From positions 11,198 through 17,197 of the forward strand of contig DNMS01000312.1 of NCBI GenBank assembly GCA_003488105.1: 6,000 nt of DNA, written 5' to 3'. A program made the translations under genes and the position numbers. This document shows positions 1-6,000 of this stretch, in pieces. The stretch is from Rhodospirillaceae bacterium (lineage in GTDB: Bacteria; Pseudomonadota; Alphaproteobacteria; Rhodospirillales_A; Casp-alpha2). Below the pieces are notes generated by a model. The model saw nothing but the letters and a program-made list of their open reading frames with translations. It was not told where the DNA came from and made no database searches. The stretch's first letter is position 1. Each line of letters opens with the position of its first letter.

Positions 1-1
1 A

Positions 2-2968
2 CAGGGGCGGTCGTTGACCAGCGAGACGACCCGTATCGGCCGTGACGGTGTCGAGCGGTCGGCGCTGGTGTCTAAGTTCCCGGTCTATGATGGGGATGGC
101 AATGTCGAACTTGTCGCCACTTTGTGGACCGATATCTCCGGGCAGATAGCGGTGCAAAAGACGCTGGAAGACGCACGCGCGCGCTTGCGCGCGATTACCG
201 ACAATGTGCCCATCATGCTCAGCCTGAAGGACCTGGACGGGAGCTATATGGAGGGCAACGCGGGTTTTGCCCGGTGGCACGGCATCGACGTGCGCGCGAT
301 TTCCGGCCTGCGGTCGGGCGACCTTGTGAGCCCCGGCCGGGCCAAGGTCGTCGAGGCGCTGGACCAGCGGGTCATCGAAACCGGCGAGGTCGTCGTCGAG
401 GAATCGGTATCCGAATTGCAGCGCCGTCCCGACGGCAAGCCGACGCTCTTCCGCATGATCAAGTTCCCGGTCTACGATGCCGACGGCGACATCATGGCCG
501 TCGGCACGGCGATGACGGACATCACGGAACAGAAGCTGGCGCAGCGTGCACTGGAGGAAACTCAGGCGCGGCTCGTGGCGATTACCGACAACGTGCCGAT
601 CATGTTGTCGCTCAAGGATAAGAACGGGGCCTATCAGCACTGTAACCTCAAGTTTGCGGAATGGCATGGGTACGAACCCGAACAGATCATCGGCAAGACG
701 TCGCGGGACCTGTTGCCGCCCGAACAGACCATAACTGTCGAGAAGGTCGACCAGGAGGTCATCAAGACGGGCGAAGTTCAGGTATTCGAATCAGATACGA
801 TCTTTAACCGCTTGAAGGATGGCGTGCCGATTGTCTTGCGGCAGTTCAAGTTCCCGGTCCGTGATAGTGCCGGTGCGATCACCGGCATCGGCACGGCGAT
901 ACTCGACATCACCGATGAACGCCGGGCGGAAAAGGCGCTTCAGGCCCACCTTGAAAAGCTCGAAGAGATGGTCGCCGACCGCACCGTGGAACTGACCCAG
1001 GAGATCGCCGTACGCCGGCGGGCCGAGGCGGGTCTGCGGCGGTCAGAGACGAATCTGCGGGCGATCCTGGAGAAAAGCCCCGTCGGGGTCGCCGTCGTCG
1101 CCCGCCAACCCCGCCGCCGGCTGTTCGTCAACCGCAGCCTTCTCGACATGTTCGGCGCCGAGACCGAAGAAGCCCTCAATGCGGTGCCCATGTCGGAAAC
1201 CTATGCGGACCCGGAAGACCTGGAACGGCTGAGTGCGCAATTTAACGAAAAGGGCGCCATCGATGCGGTCGAGGTGCGCCGCCAGCGTCTGGACGGGCGG
1301 AAAATCTGGCTGTTGATGCATTCGCGTATTGTCGAATTCGAGGGCGAGAGCGCGGCCCTCGTTTGGCACTACGACATCACCGCCCGTAAAGAGGCCGAGG
1401 AAACCCTGGCCCGTCAGGCGGAAACGCTGGAACAGACGGTCGCGGCACGGACCCGCGAACTGCAGGAAAGTGAGCAGCTGCTTGAATCGATATTCGTGCA
1501 TCTGCCCGTGGCGGTTTTGATCAAGGATTTCGAATTACGTCTGGAAAGGACGAATCCGGTTTATCGCCGGTGGTACGGCATCGATTTCGCATCCAAGATC
1601 GGGGAGAGTGAAATTCTTATCGGCGGCGTACAGGCGGGTGAAGAGGATGTCCGTTATCGCAAGGAGCAAGAGCGGGAGGTTCTGGAAACAGGTGAAATTC
1701 GCACACGCGAGGCCACACACCGCTTCGCGGACGGGCGGGATCATTCTCTGAAAGTCACCAAGTTTCCGATTTTTGATGGCCAAGGCAAGGCAATCCGGGT
1801 CGGTTCCGTTAGCATCGACGTGACCGAGGAAGTTGAGGCCCGCCGGGCGCTCGAACGCCATGAACGGCTGCTGCGTTCGCTGATCGACAACCTGCCCGTC
1901 GGCATCACGATGACCGACAGCAGCGAGCGGTACAATCTCGTCAACGAGACCTTCTGCGACTGGTACGGACTGGATCTGGACGACGTGATCGGTAAAGACG
2001 TTCTAAGCCTTTCCGAACGCCTGAATTCCGATGGTGAAACGATCAGGAGCCAGGAAGCGCGGGCGCGGGTCACCGGGGAAACTCTGTCGCGGGAGACGGA
2101 GCGGCCGTTTGCCGACAACACGATCCACAACCTGTTGATCACCAAGTATCCGTTCCGCGATGAAACCGGCGAAGTCGCCGGTGTGGTGTCCGTCAGCGTT
2201 GATCTGACCGACCAGAAGAAAGCGGAGAACGCCATCCGCGAAAACGAAGCCAAGCTTCAGGCGATCACCCAGAACGCGCCCATGCTGCTCAATCTCAAGG
2301 ACAAGGAAGGGCGATATCAGTTCGTCAACGACGTCTATGCCCAGTGGGTGCGCAAGCCCGTTGATGAGATCATCGGCAAGACGGTCACGGAGGTTTTTTC
2401 GAACAGAACCATGGACGCCATCATCGAACAGGAAGCCAAGGTTTTGGCGACGGGAGAGCCTGCCGAATTTGAGGCCATGGCGAAGTCGACGGAGGGCGAC
2501 GGCGAGCGGGTGATGCAGTACATCAAATTCCCCGTGCGCGACGACAAGGGCGAGGTGTTCGGCATCGGTACGGCGATCATGGACGTCACCGACCGCAAGC
2601 GTGCGGACCTTGCCCTGAAGGAGAGCGAGGCCCGATTCCGCGGCCTGTTCGAAAATGCGCCGGCGGGGATCACCATCAAGACGACGACCGGGCGATACCT
2701 GGCCATGAACAAGACCTTTCTGGATTGGAAGGGGTGGGACCTGGTCGATGTCGTGGGCCGTCGCTCGGCCGACTTGTTCGGCCCCGAGATCGGCCTGAGC
2801 ACAGACGAGGAAGACGCCAAGGTCGTCGCCGGGCGCCAGCCCTTGATGAAAGAGATCGTCATCAAGTGTGCCGACGGCCGCAATCTTATCACGACCAACA
2901 TCAAGGCTCCCATGCTGACGCCGGATGGGTTGGTCACGGGTGTGTGCTCCTTCTATGTCGATGTATCC
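2..2968 (+). repeat. Tandem PAS-domain array in the kinase gene
   Basis: One partial and seven complete PAS/PAC units make up the N-terminal 70% of the visible kinase. Most units share an N-cap like AITDNVPIMLSLKD, a W-x-G element (WHG, WYG, WKG), a K-[FY]-P strand and a D-[IVL]-T exit motif. The Lys of the K-F-P element falls at residues 21, 150, 279, 583, 711, 838 and 964, which gives spacings of 129, 129, 128, 127 and 126 where units adjoin. The third complete unit (residues 347-457) lacks this element and is more divergent. At DNA level, AAGTTCCCGGTC recurs at 74, 461 and 848, exactly 387 bp apart, which indicates tandem duplication of whole units. Boundaries are estimated by eye. Confidence 0.85.
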
Positions 2969-4210
2969 GAGATCCGTGAGATCGAAGCGCAGCTGCAACA
3001 GGCCCAGAAAATGGAGGCCATCGGCCGTCTGGCCGGCGGCATCGCCCATGATTTCAACAACCTCCTGGGCGCCATGATGGGCTTCAACGAATTCTTGATC
3101 GAAGACCTTCCGGAAGGCACGCCGCAGCATAATTTTGCCCAGCGCGTCGCCCGCGCCGGTGACCGGGCCAAGCAATTGGTCAGCCAGATCCTGGCGTTTT
3201 CGCGGGCGTCGCACGGCGAACAGAACGTTGTCGATCTGAACGCGATCGGCGAGGAGGCGGCGACGCTGTTGTCCGGCACCCTGCCGGTAACGACCCGCGT
3301 GGTGTTTAATCCCTCCGACGCGGAAGTCACCGCGATGACGAATGCCGGCCAAATGTCCCAGGTGCTGATGAACCTGGGCGTCAACGCCAACGACGCCTTT
3401 TCGGGTGTGGACGGTGTTATCAATATCGGTGTGGAACGCATTCCCGCGGGCTCGAAACTGCTGTCCGCCCACGAAGGTCCGGTCAAGACCACGCCCGAGG
3501 ATTTCATGGAAATCCGGGCACTGGAAAACGGGGCCTGGCAAGTCGTCGCGGGCGTTATCGATTCCGGTGCCGACCATGTGATGATCTATGTCGATGACAC
3601 GGGGCCGGGCATCGCCGAGCCCGTTCTCCGGCGTCTTTTCGAGCCGTTCTTCACCACCAAAGAGGCAGGCAAGGGCACGGGGCTCGGCCTTCCCGTGGTG
3701 CATGGCATCGTCACCGCTCACCACGGCGCGCTACGTGTTCACACCCGCCTGGGCAACGGCACGCGGTTCGAGGTATTTCTGCCCTGCACGGCCCCGGGTT
3801 CCGACCGTGCGGCGGCGGACGAAGCCACCGTAAAGGTGACGGGCCGGGGCATGATCCTGATTGTCGATGACGAAAGCGAGGTCGCGGACATGGTCTCGAT
3901 CGGGTTGGAACGGCTGGGCTATGAAGCCGGGGTCTGTGCTGGGGGCGGCGAGGCGATCGAGGTGTTCGCCGACACGCCCGACCTGTGGCGGGCCGTGATT
4001 TCGGACCAGATCATGCCCGACATGCGCGGGATGGAGCTGATCCGGCGGATCAAGGAAATCCGGCCCGATGTCCCCTGCATCCTGTGCACCGGATACAGCG
4101 ATACGCTGATCGAAGAAACGGCGTTGGCTGGTGGGGCGGATGCCTTTTTCCAGAAACCGGTTTCCGCCTCGCGCCTGGGACGCGTCCTCGCCGATCTGTT
4201 GGGTGATTGA
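2..4210 (+). CDS. Multi-PAS hybrid sensor histidine kinase with C-terminal receiver domain (5'-partial)
   Basis: Predicted cytoplasmic hybrid kinase that autophosphorylates on His and passes phosphate to its own receiver, probably then to an Hpt partner not in view. The frame is open to the window's left edge and starts mid-PAS, so the TTG at 14 is not a credible start. Residues below count from that TTG. Visible order: PAS tail 1-44; PAS 57-173, 186-302, 347-457, 488-605, 618-734, 747-858 and 875-985; HisKA about 990-1060 with GGIAHDFNN (His1012); HATPase_c about 1108-1257 with N-box NLGVNANDAF (1120-1129), G1 DDTGPGI (1194-1200), F-box FEPFFTTK (1209-1216) and G2 GKGTGLGL (1219-1226); receiver about 1278-1396 with acidic DD 1285-1286, phosphoacceptor Asp1331 (SDQIMPDM), Thr1359 and Lys1381. 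All catalytic residues are present, so the protein should be active. No transmembrane segment appears in the visible part. Coiled coils at about 303-346 and 458-487 flank the third complete PAS. The ligand of the PAS domains cannot be read from the sequence. The HisKA/HATPase style resembles NtrB-like soluble kinases. Stop is TGA at 4208-4210. Confidence 0.96.
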   Translation, partial: QGRSLTSETTRIGRDGVERSALVSKFPVYDGDGNVELVATLWTDISGQIAVQKTLEDARARLRAITDNVPIMLSLKDLDGSYMEGNAGFARWHGIDVRAISGLRSGDLVSPGRAKVVEALDQRVIETGEVVVEESVSELQRRPDGKPTLFRMIKFPVYDADGDIMAVGTAMTDITEQKLAQRALEETQARLVAITDNVPIMLSLKDKNGAYQHCNLKFAEWHGYEPEQIIGKTSRDLLPPEQTITVEKVDQEVIKTGEVQVFESDTIFNRLKDGVPIVLRQFKFPVRDSAGAITGIGTAILDITDERRAEKALQAHLEKLEEMVADRTVELTQEIAVRRRAEAGLRRSETNLRAILEKSPVGVAVVARQPRRRLFVNRSLLDMFGAETEEALNAVPMSETYADPEDLERLSAQFNEKGAIDAVEVRRQRLDGRKIWLLMHSRIVEFEGESAALVWHYDITARKEAEETLARQAETLEQTVAARTRELQESEQLLESIFVHLPVAVLIKDFELRLERTNPVYRRWYGIDFASKIGESEILIGGVQAGEEDVRYRKEQEREVLETGEIRTREATHRFADGRDHSLKVTKFPIFDGQGKAIRVGSVSIDVTEEVEARRALERHERLLRSLIDNLPVGITMTDSSERYNLVNETFCDWYGLDLDDVIGKDVLSLSERLNSDGETIRSQEARARVTGETLSRETERPFADNTIHNLLITKYPFRDETGEVAGVVSVSVDLTDQKKAENAIRENEAKLQAITQNAPMLLNLKDKEGRYQFVNDVYAQWVRKPVDEIIGKTVTEVFSNRTMDAIIEQEAKVLATGEPAEFEAMAKSTEGDGERVMQYIKFPVRDDKGEVFGIGTAIMDVTDRKRADLALKESEARFRGLFENAPAGITIKTTTGRYLAMNKTFLDWKGWDLVDVVGRRSADLFGPEIGLSTDEEDAKVVAGRQPLMKEIVIKCADGRNLITTNIKAPMLTPDGLVTGVCSFYVDVSEIREIEAQLQQAQKMEAIGRLAGGIAHDFNNLLGAMMGFNEFLIEDLPEGTPQHNFAQRVARAGDRAKQLVSQILAFSRASHGEQNVVDLNAIGEEAATLLSGTLPVTTRVVFNPSDAEVTAMTNAGQMSQVLMNLGVNANDAFSGVDGVINIGVERIPAGSKLLSAHEGPVKTTPEDFMEIRALENGAWQVVAGVIDSGADHVMIYVDDTGPGIAEPVLRRLFEPFFTTKEAGKGTGLGLPVVHGIVTAHHGALRVHTRLGNGTRFEVFLPCTAPGSDRAAADEATVKVTGRGMILIVDDESEVADMVSIGLERLGYEAGVCAGGGEAIEVFADTPDLWRAVISDQIMPDMRGMELIRRIKEIRPDVPCILCTGYSDTLIEETALAGGADAFFQKPVSASRLGRVLADLLGD
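2981..3784 (+). other. Histidine kinase core (HisKA + HATPase_c)
   Basis: The transmitter begins right after the last PAS with a helix reading QLQQAQKMEAIGRLAGG and leads into the H-box, with the phosphoacceptor His codon CAT at 3047-3049. The ATP-lid landmarks N, G1, F and G2 follow in the expected order between about 3371 and 3691. The stretch between the N-box and G1 (about residues 1130-1193) looks longer than in compact kinases, suggesting a small insert in the ATPase fold. That length comparison is by memory, not alignment. Confidence 0.9.
3845..4201 (+). other. C-terminal response-regulator receiver domain of the kinase
   Basis: A CheY-like fold starts at MILIVDDE with the Mg-binding Asp pair (3863-3868). 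The phosphoacceptor Asp codon GAC is at 4004-4006 in SDQIMPDMRG, the switch Thr in CTGYSD, and the conserved Lys in FFQKPV (codon 4154-4156). No output domain follows, so this is an intramolecular receiver of a hybrid kinase rather than a transcription regulator. It could act as a phosphate relay or sink, or as a feedback control on the kinase. Confidence 0.92.
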
Positions 4211-4230
4211 GCGCCTGTGGCCCGCCGCAT

Positions 4231-4285
4231 ACGAAAGTATGGTGTGATCGATATCACAAGTATATCGTTACATACTAATTTTCCG
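4231..4285. promoter_or_regulatory. AT-rich putative promoter/operator region upstream of the chemoreceptor gene
   Basis: This patch is clearly richer in A and T than the surrounding coding DNA and holds several nested inverted repeats. A weak -10-like element is possible around CATACT or TAATTT (4271-4281), but no convincing -35 hexamer lies 16-18 bp upstream, which would fit an activator-dependent promoter. If transcription starts near 4286-4292, the chemoreceptor mRNA has a leader of about 125-130 nt. I found no sigma-54 (GG-N10-GC) or sigma-28 match in the gap. Promoter assignment is inference; the base composition and repeats are seen directly. Confidence 0.4.
4243..4258. promoter_or_regulatory. 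CRP/FNR-family operator-like palindrome (TGTGA-N6-TCACA)
   Basis: The sequence TGTGATCGATATCACA has perfect 6-bp arms (TGTGAT/ATCACA) around a 4-bp centre and matches the core CRP consensus TGTGA-N6-TCACA at all ten specified bases. It differs from the FNR core TTGAT-N4-ATCAA in the outer positions. It lies 33 bp after the kinase stop and 160 bp before the chemoreceptor start. Its place upstream of a possible -10 region would suit an activator. Which CRP/FNR-family protein binds, if any, is unknown. Confidence 0.5.
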
Positions 4286-4376
4286 GCCTAACGATCCCTC
4301 CGGTCAGCAGTCACGGCGCCGTTACATCGGTATTGTCCGTCATCGTCCGGCCTTGTCTCACGCGAGCGCTCAACGC

Positions 4377-4397
4377 AGGGCGCCGAAAGGCGGACCT
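4377..4397 (+). other. Short leader hairpin with GNRA-type tetraloop before the RBS
   Basis: CGCC (4381-4384) and GGCG (4389-4392) form a 4-bp GC stem closed by GAAA, a stable GNRA-class loop. An outer AGG (4377-4379) can pair with CCT (4395-4397) across a small internal loop. The hairpin ends 4 nt before the Shine-Dalgarno sequence and leaves it unpaired. No U-tract follows, so it is not a rho-independent terminator. A role in mRNA stability or translation is possible but unproven. Confidence 0.35.
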
Positions 4398-4401
4398 CAA
4401 C

Positions 4402-4408
4402 AGGAGGT
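4402..4408 (+). promoter_or_regulatory. Strong Shine-Dalgarno sequence for the chemoreceptor gene
   Basis: AGGAGGT fully matches the anti-Shine-Dalgarno complement and sits 9 nt before the ATG at 4418. This decides the start over the in-frame ATG at 4445, which has no comparable site at a suitable distance. Confidence 0.85.
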
Positions 4409-4417
4409 TTAGAGGGA

Positions 4418-6000
4418 ATGACACAGATAAATTCGCAGAATGATATGGGCGGGAATGGCGCGGTCGCGGCCAAAACCCTGTTCGGCAACTTCAAGATCGC
4501 ACAGCGCGTGAGCGCCATCGTTATTCTGGGTGTCGCGGCGATGGCCGTATTCGGAGGCATTCAGATCTATGGTCAGTCGATGACTGCCAAGGCCGTCAAG
4601 TCCAATACCGACTACAACACCTTGGCGCTGGGAAGTCAGGAAATTCAATCCCAGTCCCTGCAAATGCGTCGCGCGGAAAAAGATTTCCTACTGCGCCGCG
4701 ACATGAAGTACGCGGAAGCCTACAAAAACAATGTCTCGAAATTGACAGCCGTTCTGGATGCGGTTCGCAAGGAGCATGTGGCAGACGCCAAGGCGGAAAC
4801 GCTGACCCGGTTGGAGGGGGCCGTCAAAGCACATGCGAAACAGTTCGCCATGGTCGTCGCGCAGATTCAGGAACTGGGTCTGGATGAAAAGGCCGGCCTT
4901 CAAGGCAAGCTGCGCGGTGCCGTCCATGCCGTGGAAACGACGCTGAATGAAGCGAACCTGGACGGCCTGACTGTCAAGATGCTGATGATGCGTCGGCACG
5001 AGAAGGATTTCATGCTGCGCGGTGCCGAAAAGTACATCGACAGCGTGGCCAAGAGACGGGCCGAATTCCTGACCATGCTGCCAGCGATGCCGCTGTCTGA
5101 TCGGGCGAAGGCCGAGGTTACCAACCTGCTCGACGTCTATGTGACCGCGTTTAACGCTTTCGCCAAGCTGTCCGTCGAGAACGAGGCCGCCATCAGCGAA
5201 CTCAGCGCCATCTACAAGATCGTGACTCCGGCCGTCGAGGAACTGGTCGTGTTCGGTGAGCAGGGGGCCAAGCGGGCCCTTGTCACCGTGGACGAAACGC
5301 AGACGTCCATGGGCTGGCTGATGCTGATCGGATCCGTGGTGATCTTCGTCGTGTTCGTCGCCATCGGGGCGGCTGTCGCGATGAGCATCACCCGCCCCGT
5401 CAAGGCCGTCACCAAGGCCACCGAAACCCTGGCCGAAGGGGATTGGAACATCCAAATCCCGGCCCTTGAAAACAAGGACGAGATCGGCGCCGTGGCGCGG
5501 GCGCTTCAGGTCTTCAAGGAAAACTTGATCAAGACCAAGGATCTGGAAGAGGCGCAGCGTCAGGAGCAGGTGCGTCAGGTCGAACGCGCACAGAAACTTG
5601 CAACGATAACGACGACTTTCGATGCGACGGTGAGCGAAGTTCTCGGCGTGGTGTCCTCGGCCTCGACGGAACTGCAGGCGACGGCGACCAGCATGCGGGG
5701 GACGGCGGAAACGACGACCCGTCAATCGTCATCCGTTGCGGCGGCCTGCGAGCAGACGGCGACCAACGTGCAGACCGTGGCGACGGCGACGGAGGAATTG
5801 ACCGCGTCGGTCCGCGAGATCACCCAGCAGATGGCGCGATCCTCGCAAAAGGCGGGCCAGGCGGTGACCGAGGCCGATCAGGTCCAGGGCAAGGTCGACG
5901 GTCTGGTTGAGGCGGCCCAGGCGATCGGCCAGGTGGTGGAGCTGATCAACGAGATCGCCGAGAAGACCAATCTGTTGTCGCTCAACGCGACGATCGAGGC
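4418..6000 (+). CDS. Methyl-accepting chemotaxis protein with HBM-type sensor domain (3'-partial)
   Basis: Inner-membrane chemoreceptor that would control CheA through CheW in response to a periplasmic ligand. 527 codons are visible and the frame runs off the right edge without a stop. Residues 1-30 form a cytoplasmic N-terminus with basic residues before TM1 (about 31-51). Residues 52-297 are a mostly helical periplasmic domain. TM2 spans about 298-324. HAMP spans about 322-375, with Pro327 in ITRPV and the conserved DEIG at 354-357. A coiled-coil linker rich in Glu, Gln and Arg follows (about 375-395), then the descending MCP signalling helix. ATEELTAS (Glu459-Glu460) is a candidate methylation site. 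The last residues, EKTNLLSLNATIEA, match the segment just before the conserved hairpin tip (normally continuing ARAGE), so the tip and return helix lie outside the window. The start at 4418 is supported by a perfect ribosome binding site. The family is certain. The ligand is unknown, although characterised HBM receptors bind organic acids. Confidence 0.96.
   Translation, partial: MTQINSQNDMGGNGAVAAKTLFGNFKIAQRVSAIVILGVAAMAVFGGIQIYGQSMTAKAVKSNTDYNTLALGSQEIQSQSLQMRRAEKDFLLRRDMKYAEAYKNNVSKLTAVLDAVRKEHVADAKAETLTRLEGAVKAHAKQFAMVVAQIQELGLDEKAGLQGKLRGAVHAVETTLNEANLDGLTVKMLMMRRHEKDFMLRGAEKYIDSVAKRRAEFLTMLPAMPLSDRAKAEVTNLLDVYVTAFNAFAKLSVENEAAISELSAIYKIVTPAVEELVVFGEQGAKRALVTVDETQTSMGWLMLIGSVVIFVVFVAIGAAVAMSITRPVKAVTKATETLAEGDWNIQIPALENKDEIGAVARALQVFKENLIKTKDLEEAQRQEQVRQVERAQKLATITTTFDATVSEVLGVVSSASTELQATATSMRGTAETTTRQSSSVAAACEQTATNVQTVATATEELTASVREITQQMARSSQKAGQAVTEADQVQGKVDGLVEAAQAIGQVVELINEIAEKTNLLSLNATIE
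4571..5308 (+). other. Periplasmic ligand-binding region, probably a helical bimodular (HBM) domain
   Basis: The region between the two membrane segments is about 246 residues. That is larger than a single four-helix bundle (about 150) and near the size known for HBM domains, which stack two helical bundles. A basic-acidic motif occurs twice: RRAEKDFLLR at residues 84-93 and RRHEKDFMLR at residues 192-201, 108 residues apart. This fits two related modules. The best known HBM receptor, McpS of Pseudomonas putida, senses TCA-cycle intermediates and acetate. Extending that ligand class to this protein is speculation. Confidence 0.7.

Noticed and set aside
14..16. TTG as the start codon of the kinase
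   Set aside because: The frame is open to the window edge, and the residues before and after this codon continue the middle of a PAS domain. No ribosome binding site precedes it.
2003..3724. A 573-residue open frame on the - strand
   Set aside because: It lies wholly opposite the kinase gene, has a His/Gly/Arg/Asp-rich composition typical of antisense frames in GC-rich DNA, and shows no recognisable domain.
4283..4303. CCGG...CCGG pair as a terminator for the kinase gene
   Set aside because: The 4-bp arms are self-complementary, the loop is 13 nt and no T-run follows.
4313..4322. 10-bp palindrome ACGGCGCCGT in the leader
   Set aside because: It is perfect but short, fully GC-rich and lacks flanking extension. 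Such palindromes are common in this base composition, and there is no loop or T-tract for a terminator.
4382..4388. GCCGAAA as a flagellar sigma-28 -10 element for the chemoreceptor
   Set aside because: There is no TAAA-like -35 element about 15 bp upstream, and the position would leave almost no room before the ribosome binding site. The bases are better explained as part of the hairpin.
4288..4663. Small - strand frames spanning the intergenic gap and the chemoreceptor start
   Set aside because: They overlap the ribosome binding site and start of the chemoreceptor, and show no family motif or ribosome binding site of their own worth reporting.
4688..5725. A 345-residue open frame on the - strand
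   Set aside because: It is opposite the well-supported chemoreceptor gene and has low-complexity His/Gly/Arg/Asp composition, so it is a shadow frame.

Overview
The window carries two protein-coding genes on the + strand. Both are signal-transduction genes and both are cut by a window edge. The GC-rich codon use suggests an alphaproteobacterium, plausibly Rhodospirillales-like. So do the style of the soluble multi-PAS hybrid histidine kinase and the chemoreceptor signalling helix (the ACEQTATNVQTV and ATEELTAS stretches). This assignment is inferred from style, not proven by a marker gene.

Positions 2-4210 hold the 3' part of a very large hybrid sensor histidine kinase, with at least 1402 codons visible and its true start upstream. 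In order it shows the tail of one PAS domain, seven further PAS domains, a HisKA dimerisation/phosphoacceptor domain (His at 3047-3049), a HATPase_c domain with N, G1, F and G2 boxes, and a C-terminal receiver domain (Asp at 4004-4006). No membrane segment is visible. The first PAS units repeat with an exact 387-bp (129-residue) period. The third complete PAS is divergent and lies between two similar coiled-coil signalling helices.

Positions 4211-4417 are the only intergenic region. An AT-rich patch (about 4231-4285) contains a full-consensus CRP-type palindrome (TGTGA-N6-TCACA) and two further overlapping inverted repeats. A small GNRA-type hairpin sits just upstream of a perfect AGGAGGT ribosome binding site. 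No convincing rho-independent terminator was seen after the kinase gene.

Positions 4418-6000 hold the 5' part of a methyl-accepting chemotaxis protein. It has TM1, a periplasmic domain of about 245 residues that looks like a helical bimodular (HBM) domain with an internally repeated RRxEKDFxLR motif, TM2, HAMP, and the descending helix of the signalling hairpin. The window ends just before the hairpin tip.

The two genes are co-oriented, but the 207-bp gap with its own regulatory-looking DNA suggests separate transcription. Both proteins are sensors: the kinase would feed a cytoplasmic phosphorelay, and the receptor would feed CheA/CheW. Nothing in the window shows a direct link between them. 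I see no mobile element, CRISPR array, tRNA or rRNA, and no clear evidence of a wholly new system. The most unusual elements are the PAS array and the regulatory region.
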